From an uncultured Acetatifactor sp. (lineage in GTDB: Bacteria > Bacillota > Clostridia > Lachnospirales > Lachnospiraceae), in NCBI GenBank assembly GCA_934433135.1, contig CAKRZO010000017.1:12709-76708 (forward strand): a stretch of DNA of 64,000 bases. The letters are read 5' to 3'. Of this stretch, positions 17,843 through 25,435 are shown in pieces (position 1 is the first letter of the stretch; each line of letters begins with the position of its first letter). The notes beneath the pieces were generated by a model. It worked only from the letters and a program-made list of their open reading frames with translations, had not been told where the DNA came from and did no database searches. The translations under genes and the position numbers were made by a program.

Positions 17843-19417
17843 ATGTCTAAGAAAGAACAAATTACGGAGACTCCGGAAACTGCGGAAACTGCGGAGGATA
17901 AAATCGTAACCAGATACGACCGCAGAATGCAGAAGAGAAAGGACAAGGAAGAAAAGGAGAAAAAGGAAGAGAAGATTGCCAGGATTGTAGGAATTGTCAT
18001 TGCAGCAGCGATTGTATGTCTGATTGCTTCTTTCCCGATTCGTACTTTATATGCCTTGAACAGCACTTTCATCAAGGTTGACGATAAAAAAGTGACCAAG
18101 CTGGAATTTGACTATAATTATAGTGTGGCTAAGAATAATTATACCAGCCAGTATAGCTATATGCTGTCCTACATGGGACTGGATCTGACAAAGGATCTGT
18201 CTACACAGATGTATTCGGATACGCTGACCTGGGAAGATTTCTTCCAGCAGATGACAGTTGAGAATATGAAGACCAACGCAGCGCTGATCAAGGAAGCGAA
18301 AGCGGAAGGCTTCGTCTATGATACGACGCAGGACTATGCGGATTATGAAAAGAGCGTCCGGGAACAGGCAGCATCTGCAGGCATCACCACAGAAGCTTAT
18401 ATCAAGAATGTGTTCGGCTCTTATGCAACGATGAAGAGACTCAAAGGCTTCGTGGAAGATTCCATGTACATGAGCGCTTATTATAACCAGGTTGCCGAAG
18501 GAAAGGCACCTTCTGATGACGAGATTACCGCTTATTATGAAGAAAATAAGGACAGTTATGACTGCGTGGATTATCGCCTGATCACGGTAGATGCTGATCT
18601 GCCGGAAGAACCTACGGAACTGGCCGATAAGACCGAAGACGTATCTGCTTCCGATGTGTCCGGTTCCGATACCGAAGAGAAGTATCAGCCTTCCGAAGCG
18701 GAGATCGAAGCTGCCATGAAAGTTGCAAGACAGGAAGCAGACGATGCAGAGAAGACCATCAAGACAGAAGGTAAGCTGACAGAGAAAGCAAAGAAGAGCG
18801 GAATCAATTCCACGTACAGCTCCTGGCTGTTTGAAGCAGACAGAAAAGAAGGCGATACCACGATTGTGGAGGATACTTCAAATAACCGTTATTTTGTAGT
18901 GGAATTCGTAAACCGTTACCGCGATGATGAGCCTTCCGCAGATATTCGTGCCGTTGTGGTAAAAGAAGATCAGGATCCTCAGAGCATTCTGGATGAATGG
19001 GACGGAACCGAGGAAGGTTTCATAGCACTGTGCGACCAATACAGTGAGAATACCGTAGAGGGCGGATTGTATGAAGGAATTACCAATTCCAGCCTGGATG
19101 AGGCACTTTCTTCCTGGTTGTTCGGAGAAGAGAGAAAAGAGGGCGATACCACAGCGCTTACTCTGGAAGACGGAACCGGATATGTGCTTTACTATGTTGC
19201 ACAGAATGATCCGGAATGGAAGTTAAACATCCGCACTACGCTGATCAATCAGGCTATGTCGGATTATGTAGAAGAGATTTCCGCTCAGATAGAGGTCGAA
19301 GATCCGGAAGGCAACTTGAATTATCTGAAGGTTCTGGCTGCGCAGGAAAGTGAAGCGGCACAGGAAAGTACAGTTGCGCAGGAAAGCAGTACGGCAGATG
19401 TTTCTGACAGCAAATAA
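17843..19417 (+). CDS. Membrane-anchored SurA/PrsA-type foldase (peptidyl-prolyl isomerase-like)
   Basis: A 524-residue protein from ATG 17843, preceded by GAAGGAG. A charged cytoplasmic N-terminus (about 50 residues, rich in K/E) is followed by one membrane segment near residues 52-74, then an extracytoplasmic SurA_N-like helical domain and two regions with the SSWLF...(R)KEGDTT...YFVVEF or VLYYV pattern of PpiC-like parvulin domains. An acidic Ser-rich insertion (VSASDVSGSDTEE) sits between, and the tail carries AQES repeats. Likely assists folding of exported proteins. Parvulin catalytic residues are not clearly conserved, so isomerase activity is uncertain. A strong terminator follows. 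Confidence 0.78.
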   Translation: MSKKEQITETPETAETAEDKIVTRYDRRMQKRKDKEEKEKKEEKIARIVGIVIAAAIVCLIASFPIRTLYALNSTFIKVDDKKVTKLEFDYNYSVAKNNYTSQYSYMLSYMGLDLTKDLSTQMYSDTLTWEDFFQQMTVENMKTNAALIKEAKAEGFVYDTTQDYADYEKSVREQAASAGITTEAYIKNVFGSYATMKRLKGFVEDSMYMSAYYNQVAEGKAPSDDEITAYYEENKDSYDCVDYRLITVDADLPEEPTELADKTEDVSASDVSGSDTEEKYQPSEAEIEAAMKVARQEADDAEKTIKTEGKLTEKAKKSGINSTYSSWLFEADRKEGDTTIVEDTSNNRYFVVEFVNRYRDDEPSADIRAVVVKEDQDPQSILDEWDGTEEGFIALCDQYSENTVEGGLYEGITNSSLDEALSSWLFGEERKEGDTTALTLEDGTGYVLYYVAQNDPEWKLNIRTTLINQAMSDYVEEISAQIEVEDPEGNLNYLKVLAAQESEAAQESTVAQESSTADVSDSK

Positions 19418-19462
19418 TTAATCAAATTCCTTTAGTGTGGAATCTGATTAATGTGAAAAATC

Positions 19463-19497
19463 GCAGAACCGGGTCCTGTATCCGGTTCTGTTTTTTT
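19463..19497 (+). terminator. Rho-independent terminator after the foldase gene
   Basis: CAGAACCGG and CCGGTTCTG form a perfect 9-bp stem with an 8-nt loop, followed by seven T residues. Confidence 0.92.
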
Positions 19498-19520
19498 GAA
19501 TGGCGCGTCTGAAATGTTAC
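19498..19520 (+). repeat. Partial copy of the CTGAACTGTT repeat family
   Basis: GAATGGCGCGTCTGAAATGTTAC matches the right end of the family consensus (AATGGCGCGTCTGAACTGTTAC) with one mismatch. It lies between the terminator and the CCA transferase gene. Confidence 0.6.
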
Positions 19521-19564
19521 GTTCTGAACGGTTATGTTTATTAATACGGAAAAAGGAGAGCAGG

Positions 19565-20941
19565 ATGAGGATAGAGCTGCCCGCAAAAGTAAAATATGTT
19601 CTGGATACCATTGCAGAAGCCGGATTTGAAGCGTATGCCGTAGGGGGCTGTGTCAGAGACAGTGTTCTGGGAAGACAGCCAAATGACTGGGATATTACAA
19701 CATCTGCTATGCCGGGGCAGATCAAAGGCCTGTTCCGGCACACCATCGATACCGGAATTGCCCACGGAACCGTGACGGTTATGATCGGGTCGGAAGGATT
19801 TGAAGTAACGACTTACCGGATTGACGGTAAGTATAAAGACGGGAGACATCCGGAAAAAGTAACCTTTACGCCAAGTCTGACGGAAGATTTAAAGCGCAGG
19901 GATTTTACCATAAATGCCATGGCCTATAATGAGAAAGAAGGGCTGGTTGATCTGTACGGCGGCCTGGAGGATATCCGTAACCGGAAGATACGCTGCGTGG
20001 GAGAGGCAAAAGAACGCTTCGGCGAGGATGCGTTGCGGATGATGCGGGCAGTGCGGTTTTCCGCACAGTTAGGATATGATATCGAAGACAAGACCATGGA
20101 AGCTATTCGGATGCTTGCCACGAATATGAAAAAAATCAGCGCCGAACGGATTGCAGCGGAACTGAATAAGCTTATGGAATCGGATCATCCGGATTATGTG
20201 GAGAAACTGTATACTTCCGGAATCTGCGATGTGGTGCTGCCGGAGTTTTCCAAAGCCATGCAGACCCCTCAGAACCATCCAAGCCACGGCATTACGGTAG
20301 GCGAACACAGCCTGCGGGCCATGACAAATGTCCCGCCGCAGAAGGAACTTCGCCTTACCATGCTCTTTCATGACATCGGAAAGCCCATCGTGCGCAGCAC
20401 GGATGCGGCTGGTGTGGATCATTTTTACGGGCATGCCGAAGCCGGAGCCGGCATGGCGGAAAAGATCTTAAGGCGGCTGCGTTACGACAATCACACGATT
20501 GACGTGGTAAAAAAACTTGTTTTTTTCCATGATTACGGAATCGGCACGAGACCGGACGCCCGCATGGTGCGCCGGGCGGTCAATAAAATCGGGGAGGAGC
20601 TGTTTCCCATGCTTCTTATCGTGCGCCGGGCGGATATCCTGGCGCAGAACGAAGACAGCCGGGAAGAAAAACTGGAAGTGCTTTCTTTGTGGGAGGAACT
20701 TTATCAGGAACTGCTTAAGAAGCAAGACTGCGTGAGCCTGAAGGATCTGGCGCTTTCCGGAAAAGACCTGATCGCCATGGGGATGGAACCGGGCAGAGAG
20801 ATCGGGGAAACGCTGCAGATGCTTTTGGAATATGTCCTGGAAGAACCGGAAAGAAACCGGAAAGAAGTACTTTTGAAGTATGTTCCGGAAGTTCAGGGAA
20901 GAGGCCGGAAAGAAGTCCAGAATATATCTTGGAAGAAATGA
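19565..20941 (+). CDS. cca: CCA tRNA nucleotidyltransferase
   Basis: A 458-residue cytosolic enzyme that adds or repairs the 3' CCA of tRNA. Start ATG 19565 follows AAAGGAGAG. Class II nucleotidyltransferase motifs: AVGGCVRD near residue 25 (family GGxxRD), DWDITT near 42 (catalytic DxD), then RRDFTINAMAY near 109 and the RNA-binding RFGEDALRMMRAVRFSAQLGY near 155. A C-terminal HD domain is present (LFHDIGKP near 265), which in some relatives has phosphatase activity. The last 30 residues are a repetitive, basic tail (RNRKEV...RGRKEV), not typical of the family. tRNAs in this window lack encoded CCA, consistent with need for this enzyme. Confidence 0.95.
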   Translation: MRIELPAKVKYVLDTIAEAGFEAYAVGGCVRDSVLGRQPNDWDITTSAMPGQIKGLFRHTIDTGIAHGTVTVMIGSEGFEVTTYRIDGKYKDGRHPEKVTFTPSLTEDLKRRDFTINAMAYNEKEGLVDLYGGLEDIRNRKIRCVGEAKERFGEDALRMMRAVRFSAQLGYDIEDKTMEAIRMLATNMKKISAERIAAELNKLMESDHPDYVEKLYTSGICDVVLPEFSKAMQTPQNHPSHGITVGEHSLRAMTNVPPQKELRLTMLFHDIGKPIVRSTDAAGVDHFYGHAEAGAGMAEKILRRLRYDNHTIDVVKKLVFFHDYGIGTRPDARMVRRAVNKIGEELFPMLLIVRRADILAQNEDSREEKLEVLSLWEELYQELLKKQDCVSLKDLALSGKDLIAMGMEPGREIGETLQMLLEYVLEEPERNRKEVLLKYVPEVQGRGRKEVQNISWKK

Positions 20942-21064
20942 GTAAAAAACCGGGGCGGCACATATTTTCACCGATACGTTCATAGACTTAGATAGACTTA
21001 AGAGTACCGGATTACGCGGTATGACAGGAATTGATGAAACATCATGATACAGGAGGGACTAAGA

Positions 21065-22036
21065 GTGAACGATAGGTCGGTCGGGCTGCTGGAGCAGTAT
21101 GATATAGAGGTGCTTCGTACCAGAAAAGGAAGAGATGCCATTTTATGTGATACAAACCGGGGACCTCTTATTTTCAAGGCATATACGGGAAATCCGGAAA
21201 AGGCGGATGCACAGAACCGTCTTTTGCAGCAGATTACCGGCACCGGAAAGGTGCAGGCGGAGCAGATGATTGCCTCGAAGGAGGAGACTCTGCTTGTACA
21301 GGACACAGACGGGACTTCCTATATTCTCAAAACCTGGTTTGAAGGCAAAGAATGCAACGTGTATGACAGAGCGGAATGCATAGAAGCGGTAAAACTTCTT
21401 GCCGCACTGCACAATGCCATGGAAGGAGCCGAAACGGCGCTTCTTGCGGCACCGGTCAGTACGCCTTTAAAGGAATACGAAAAGCGCAATCGTGAACTGA
21501 TTAAAGTAAGGAAATATCTGCGCAGAAAAAGCCAGAAATCCTGGTTCGAAATCTGCATGACGGACGCTTTCGATTCTTTCCTGGAACAGGCGAAAAGAGT
21601 AAGCGGCAAGTGGCATGATTATATGCTTCTGACCGATCCTTCCGGAGAGCAGAACGGATTATGCCACGGCGATTATCAGTATCATAACATTATAAAATGC
21701 GGCTCGCAGTGGTGCATCATCAATTTTGAAAAATATGTCCGGGATAATCCTATCCGGGATCTTTACTATTTCATGCGCAAGCTCCTGGAAAAAAGCGGCT
21801 GGTCGATATCGTTGGGCAGAGAGCTTTTGGGCGCTTATGAACAGGTGCGGCATATTTCCGCTTATTCTTACACGGATCTTTATTACCGGTTCTCCTATCC
21901 GGAGAAGTTCTGGAAGATCGTAAACTTTTATTACAATTCCGGAAAAGCCTGGATTCCCGAAAAAAATCTGGAAAAATTGCAGAAGCTTCTGGCGCAGGAA
22001 GAGGCAAAGCAAAAGTTTTTACGAGAAATTTTTTAG
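21065..22036 (+). CDS. CotS-like spore coat kinase-fold protein
   Basis: A protein of the CotS/aminoglycoside-phosphotransferase fold, 323 residues from GTG 21065, which is placed by AGGAGG 8 bp upstream (an in-frame ATG at 21044 overlaps that site and would give 330 residues). The catalytic loop HGDYQYHN is present near residue 200, but where related kinases have DF(D/E/G) the sequence reads INFE, with Asn in the position of the metal-binding Asp. CotS proteins are spore-coat components in Bacillus; catalytic activity is usually unknown. Full length for the family. It lies upstream of the sporulation block but has about 200 bp between it and the HU gene. Confidence 0.78.
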   Translation: MNDRSVGLLEQYDIEVLRTRKGRDAILCDTNRGPLIFKAYTGNPEKADAQNRLLQQITGTGKVQAEQMIASKEETLLVQDTDGTSYILKTWFEGKECNVYDRAECIEAVKLLAALHNAMEGAETALLAAPVSTPLKEYEKRNRELIKVRKYLRRKSQKSWFEICMTDAFDSFLEQAKRVSGKWHDYMLLTDPSGEQNGLCHGDYQYHNIIKCGSQWCIINFEKYVRDNPIRDLYYFMRKLLEKSGWSISLGRELLGAYEQVRHISAYSYTDLYYRFSYPEKFWKIVNFYYNSGKAWIPEKNLEKLQKLLAQEEAKQKFLREIF

Positions 22037-22105
22037 AAAATAAAAAGAGAAGGCTTTAAAACCGGTAAAAATCTAGGCAAATGGAGAAAAAAACAAGGGA
22101 AAACC

Positions 22106-22134
22106 TTGACAAACACTGAAAAAAACGATATATA
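22106..22134 (+). promoter_or_regulatory. Promoter of the HU gene
   Basis: TTGACA (22106-22111) and TATATA (22129-22134), 17-bp spacer. The 5' leader is about 100 nt and ends with an AGGAGGAG ribosome site. Confidence 0.7.
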
Positions 22135-22240
22135 TATTATAGATGCTTTGCGGCAGGAACGGTCGGCAGAAGGCAGACAAAAGTCCCGGGGTATCGAAGC
22201 AAATACAAATACAGAAAACTCATTATAGGAGGAGTTCGTG

Positions 22241-22516
22241 ATGAACAAGACAGAATTAATTATGGCTATGGCTGAAAAGGCTGAGATTACGAAAAAAGAC
22301 GCTGAGAAGGCTTTGAAAGCTTTTACAGATGTAGTTGCTGAAGAGTTGAAGAAAGGTGAAAAGATCCAGCTGGTTGGTTTCGGTACTTTCGAAGTAGCTG
22401 AAAGACCTGCAAGAGAAGGAAGAAATCCTCAGAGCGGAAAGCCTATGAAGATTGCTGCTTCCAAGGCTCCTAAGTTCAAACCCGGCAAGGCACTGAAAGA
22501 CACCGTTAATGCATAA
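22241..22516 (+). CDS. hup: HU-family DNA-binding protein
   Basis: A 91-residue nucleoid protein. ATG 22241 is placed by TAGGAGGAG; a GTG codon directly before it is not needed. The N-terminal MNKTELIMAMAEK helices, GFGTFEVAERPAREGRNPQSGKPM beta-arm with the DNA-intercalating Pro region, and FKPGKALKDTVN tail are all typical of HU. Codon use is biased as expected for a highly expressed gene. It has its own promoter and terminator. Confidence 0.97.
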   Translation: MNKTELIMAMAEKAEITKKDAEKALKAFTDVVAEELKKGEKIQLVGFGTFEVAERPAREGRNPQSGKPMKIAASKAPKFKPGKALKDTVNA

Positions 22517-22525
22517 CAATACTTC

Positions 22526-22556
22526 AGAGAACCTGTAAAAAGGTTCTCTTTTGTTT
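22526..22556 (+). terminator. Terminator after HU
   Basis: AGAGAACCT (22526-22534) pairs with AGGTTCTCT (22541-22549) around a 6-nt loop, followed by TTTGTTT. Confidence 0.9.
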
Positions 22557-22610
22557 CATGGGAAAACGCGTTCCGGGGAACGCGCCCTGTAACGGAAAGG
22601 CGAAAAAAGG

Positions 22611-22856
22611 ATGAGACTGGACAAATTCTTAAAAGTATCCCGGCTGATCAAGCGAAGGAGCGTGGCGAATGAAGCCTGCGACAATGGCAGAGTGCTGATC
22701 AACGACAGACCGGCAAAGGCCGGCGCAAATGTAAAAGAGGGAGACATTCTGACTATTTCTTTCGGGAACAAAGAAGTGAAGGTAGAAGTTCTGGATGTGC
22801 AGGAAACTGTAAGAAAGGAAGAGGCAGCGGAACTGTTTCGCTATCTGCCGCAGTAA
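22611..22856 (+). CDS. rqcP: RNA-binding S4-domain protein RqcP (YabO)
   Basis: An 81-residue S4 domain: MRLDKFLKVSRLIKRRSVANEACDNGRVLIND then a basic strand and a short tail. In Bacillus, RqcP acts in ribosome-associated quality control, helping add alanine tails to stalled peptides on 50S subunits. Gene order here (rqcP, yabP, yabQ, divIC, spoIIE, tilS, hpt, ftsH) matches the Bacillus block, which supports RqcP over the heat-shock homologue HslR. The mazG/yabN gene usually upstream is replaced by HU here. Confidence 0.93.
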   Translation: MRLDKFLKVSRLIKRRSVANEACDNGRVLINDRPAKAGANVKEGDILTISFGNKEVKVEVLDVQETVRKEEAAELFRYLPQ

Positions 22857-22922
22857 AAAGCTTTTGGCATAACCGAAAGATCCCGGGAATATACTGTAGA
22901 AGAAGCAGAGGGAGGATCGGTT

Positions 22923-23219
22923 ATGGAAGATTTGAATCGCGCAGGCACGCAGGCGCATAAGCTGATAATGACGAATCGCAGAACCTGCATTATGACCGGA
23001 ATCAGGGATGTGATCTCTTTTGATGTGCATGAGATTTTGCTGGAGACGGAACAGGGAATGTTGACGATTAAAGGGAATGAACTTCATGTGAGTCGGCTGA
23101 TGTTAGACAAAGGGGAAGTAGACATAGACGGGCAGATTGACAGCCTTACCTATTCCGAAAGCAAAGGTGCAGGTATCGGTGCTAAGGGAGAGTCTTTGCT
23201 GACAAGGATTTTCCGTTAA
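22923..23219 (+). CDS. yabP: Sporulation protein YabP
   Basis: A 98-residue protein with the conserved start NRRTCIMTGIRDVISFDVHEILLETEQG and the LxVSRLMLDKGEVDIDGQIDSLTYSE core seen in YabP/YqfC-family proteins. It is needed for sporulation in Bacillus, where it is a sigma-E product. An GGAGG site precedes the ATG. It is followed after 2 bp by yabQ, so translation is probably coupled. Confidence 0.93.
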   Translation: MEDLNRAGTQAHKLIMTNRRTCIMTGIRDVISFDVHEILLETEQGMLTIKGNELHVSRLMLDKGEVDIDGQIDSLTYSESKGAGIGAKGESLLTRIFR

Positions 23220-23221
23220 AT

Positions 23222-23677
23222 ATGCAGAACATTTTTCTGCTTCATGCGTTCCTTATGGGAATCTATATCACACTTGTCTATGACGGACTGAGGATCCTGC
23301 GCAGAGTCATTCCCCACAGAGCCTGGGCGGTTTCCCTGGAAGACCTGATTTTCTGGATTTTCTGTGCGGTACAGGTATTCGGATTGCTTTACCGGGAAGG
23401 CAACGGAAGCTTGCGTTGGTTTGCCGTTTTGGGAGCCGGAGCGGGAATGCTTCTGTATCGCAAGACGTTCAGTCCTCTTTTGGTAAAATATCTTTCCCTG
23501 TTGTTGGGTTTTCTGTACCGGCCGCTTCAAAAAAGGCTGCGTCATTTCCGCTTTTTTTGCAAAAAAAGGTTGACGCTGTACCGGAAATTCTTTACAATAA
23601 AGAAAAAGGGAAAGAAAGGTGAATGCCATGAAGCAGCGGCGAAAAAAAACGGCATATCGGAAAAGACATCAGAATAA
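23222..23677 (+). CDS. yabQ: Spore cortex biosynthesis protein YabQ
   Basis: A 151-residue membrane protein with hydrophobic segments near residues 3-20, 38-62 and 66-85, and a basic C-terminal tail. In Bacillus, YabQ localises to the forespore membrane and is needed for cortex formation. The order directly after yabP confirms identity, as the sequence itself is poorly conserved. It overlaps divIC: the last 50 bp are shared with the start of the next gene in another frame. Confidence 0.87.
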   Translation: MQNIFLLHAFLMGIYITLVYDGLRILRRVIPHRAWAVSLEDLIFWIFCAVQVFGLLYREGNGSLRWFAVLGAGAGMLLYRKTFSPLLVKYLSLLLGFLYRPLQKRLRHFRFFCKKRLTLYRKFFTIKKKGKKGECHEAAAKKNGISEKTSE

Positions 23678-23939
23678 ATTCAGTATGTTTCTGGTCACTC
23701 TGACCGTTTTAATGGTATTGGCCGGTGTCAGTGTAAAAAAGGTGCAGCTGCAGAAAAAGCAGAAGGCGTTGCTTTCCGAAGCGGCGCAGCTGGATGAGAA
23801 AATTGCCGGGGAAGAGAAAAGGGCACAGGAAATCGAGGAATACGATAAATATACCCAGACCAGGAAATACATAGAAGAGATTGCCAAGGAGCGGCTGGGT
23901 CTGATGTACGAGGGTGAGATCCTGTTCAAAGGCCAATAA
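23628..23939 (+). CDS. divIC: Septum formation initiator DivIC
   Basis: A 103-residue bitopic protein: basic cytoplasmic start (KQRRKKTAYRKRHQNK), one membrane segment near residues 19-37, then an extracellular coiled coil (QLDEKIAGEEKRAQEIEEYDKYTQTRKYIEEIAKERLGL) ending in the family's EEIARERLGL-type motif. With DivIB and FtsL it forms a division complex. ATG 23628 has AAAGG at the right distance; a GTG at 23619 adds three residues. It is the last gene before a terminator. Confidence 0.93.
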   Translation: MKQRRKKTAYRKRHQNKFSMFLVTLTVLMVLAGVSVKKVQLQKKQKALLSEAAQLDEKIAGEEKRAQEIEEYDKYTQTRKYIEEIAKERLGLMYEGEILFKGQ

Positions 23940-23975
23940 TGTGAAAAATCACGAAAAGGAAAGAATTATAAGAGG

Positions 23976-24010
23976 AAAGCGGATAAGGAGGAATCCTGTC
24001 CGCTTTTTTT
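23976..24010 (+). terminator. Terminator after divIC
   Basis: AAAGCGGATAAGGA pairs (with one bulge) with TCCTGTCCGCTTT, followed by a T-run to 24010. It separates the yab-divIC unit from spoIIE. Confidence 0.8.
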
Positions 24011-24165
24011 GTCATCCGATTTTTAAAATTCCGCCCAGGATTTGACAAAAAGAAAACGTATGGAGAGGTATACTGAAACATATCACAAAAAAACGGAATA
24101 GGCACATATTCCGATGAGTAATATACATTATTTCGAAAAAGCATGGTAAAGGGAGGAAGAATTTT

Positions 24166-25308
24166 ATGGGATTGCCGGATTATGAAAAAAACAGACTGCT
24201 TGTCTGTGCTGATTCTTTTCGTCAGCTGGCCCAAAGCGTAGATCGGAAAGAGGAAGGGGAGAGCAAACAGCGGGAAGCGGTACTAAAAAGCCGGTATGCG
24301 AAGGAAAACAGGCAGGTAATCAGTGATAATTTAAAGGAGATGGCCGGGATTGTAACCCGGATTGCAACCGATGCAAAGGAGCGAAAGCCGGTAGAAGACA
24401 GGAAAGCCAGAAATATTATTCATGCGTTAAAGGATGAATCAATCCGGGTAAAGGATCTTTTTTATCTGAAAGGGGAGGAAGAGAGAGATGAACTGGGCGT
24501 GGAAATGTATACCACCAAAAAGGGCGGATACGCTTCAGAAGATGTGGCAGACATGCTGTCGGTTCTGTTGAATAAAAGGCTTCAGGTCTCATCCTTAAGC
24601 CCCGTTATGGTAAAAGAAAAACCGGAGGACTATATATTCCGGGAGGAACCGGAATACCTGGTGATGACCGGTATGGCCAGGGCAATACAGGAGAATGAGA
24701 CCTGTTCCGGAGATAATTATTCGTTTTTGGAAACGGAGCCGGGAAAGTTTACGGTTCTTCTGTCCGATGGCACTGGATCCGGCGAAGAGGCCTGCGCGGA
24801 CAGCGAGCAGGTACTGGATCTGATGGAAAAAATGCTGGAGGCGGGCTTTGATACAGACGCAGCTGTCAATATGGTTAACGGAATACTGGTAGCTTCCGGA
24901 GAAGAACATAATATGTCAACCCTGGATATTTGCGACCTGAATTTGTATGATGCGACCTGCGAATTCCGCAAGGTGGGAGGGGCAGCTTCTTTTGTAAAAA
25001 GGGATCATATGATAGAAGAGATTTCCTCCAGGACACTTCCTCTCGGTGTTTTTTGCAAGATGGATACGGAAATCATTAAATGCCAGCTGATGGACGGTGA
25101 TTATGTTGTTATGGTAACGGATGGCGTTCTGGATGCGCTTGGTGCAAACCAATATGAGGAAGCCATGAAACAATATCTGTCCGGAATCCGTGAAAAGAAT
25201 CCGGGAGCCATTGCAGACAGGCTTCTGCAGTTCGTGCTCTATACGGCGAAAGGCAGAATCAGGGACGATATGACGATTCTTGTGTTGGGAATCTGGGAAA
25301 ATAGTTGA
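24166..25308 (+). CDS. spoIIE: SpoIIE-like PP2C phosphatase lacking the membrane domain
   Basis: A 380-residue soluble protein. The C-terminal 210 residues have the PP2C/SpoIIE catalytic motifs: LLSDGTGSGEEA (first metal ligands) near 195, VTDGVLDAL near 317 and RDDMTILVLG at the end. The position between divIC and tilS is the usual place of spoIIE. Bacillus SpoIIE is about 830 residues, with ten membrane helices that place it at the asymmetric septum; none are present here, and the upstream sequence contains a terminator rather than lost coding sequence. The start ATG 24166 has a good GGGAGG site. It presumably still dephosphorylates SpoIIAA to activate sigma-F, but localisation must differ, or another full-length copy exists elsewhere. 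Confidence 0.82.
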   Translation: MGLPDYEKNRLLVCADSFRQLAQSVDRKEEGESKQREAVLKSRYAKENRQVISDNLKEMAGIVTRIATDAKERKPVEDRKARNIIHALKDESIRVKDLFYLKGEEERDELGVEMYTTKKGGYASEDVADMLSVLLNKRLQVSSLSPVMVKEKPEDYIFREEPEYLVMTGMARAIQENETCSGDNYSFLETEPGKFTVLLSDGTGSGEEACADSEQVLDLMEKMLEAGFDTDAAVNMVNGILVASGEEHNMSTLDICDLNLYDATCEFRKVGGAASFVKRDHMIEEISSRTLPLGVFCKMDTEIIKCQLMDGDYVVMVTDGVLDALGANQYEEAMKQYLSGIREKNPGAIADRLLQFVLYTAKGRIRDDMTILVLGIWENS

Positions 25309-25375
25309 GTCTTCAAAATACAGTTCTCATTTGGCTTCCCTTGTGCTATACTTTATTTATGCAGCATAATGACAT

Positions 25376-25409
25376 GGATTGCTACGTGCTTCGCACTCTC
25401 ACAATCCTG
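25376..25409 (-). repeat. 34-bp hairpin repeat, family 2, copy 1
   Basis: On the minus strand this reads CAGGATTGTGAGAGTGCGAA followed by GCACGTAGCAATCC. It pairs GGATTG with CAATCC outside and GTGC with GCAC inside around a GAA loop. A second copy at 29797-29830 differs at four positions, two of which are compensatory inside the inner stem. It lies just upstream of tilS. Confidence 0.7.
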
Positions 25410-25435
25410 TAATGATGACACGAGGAAACAGGAAA

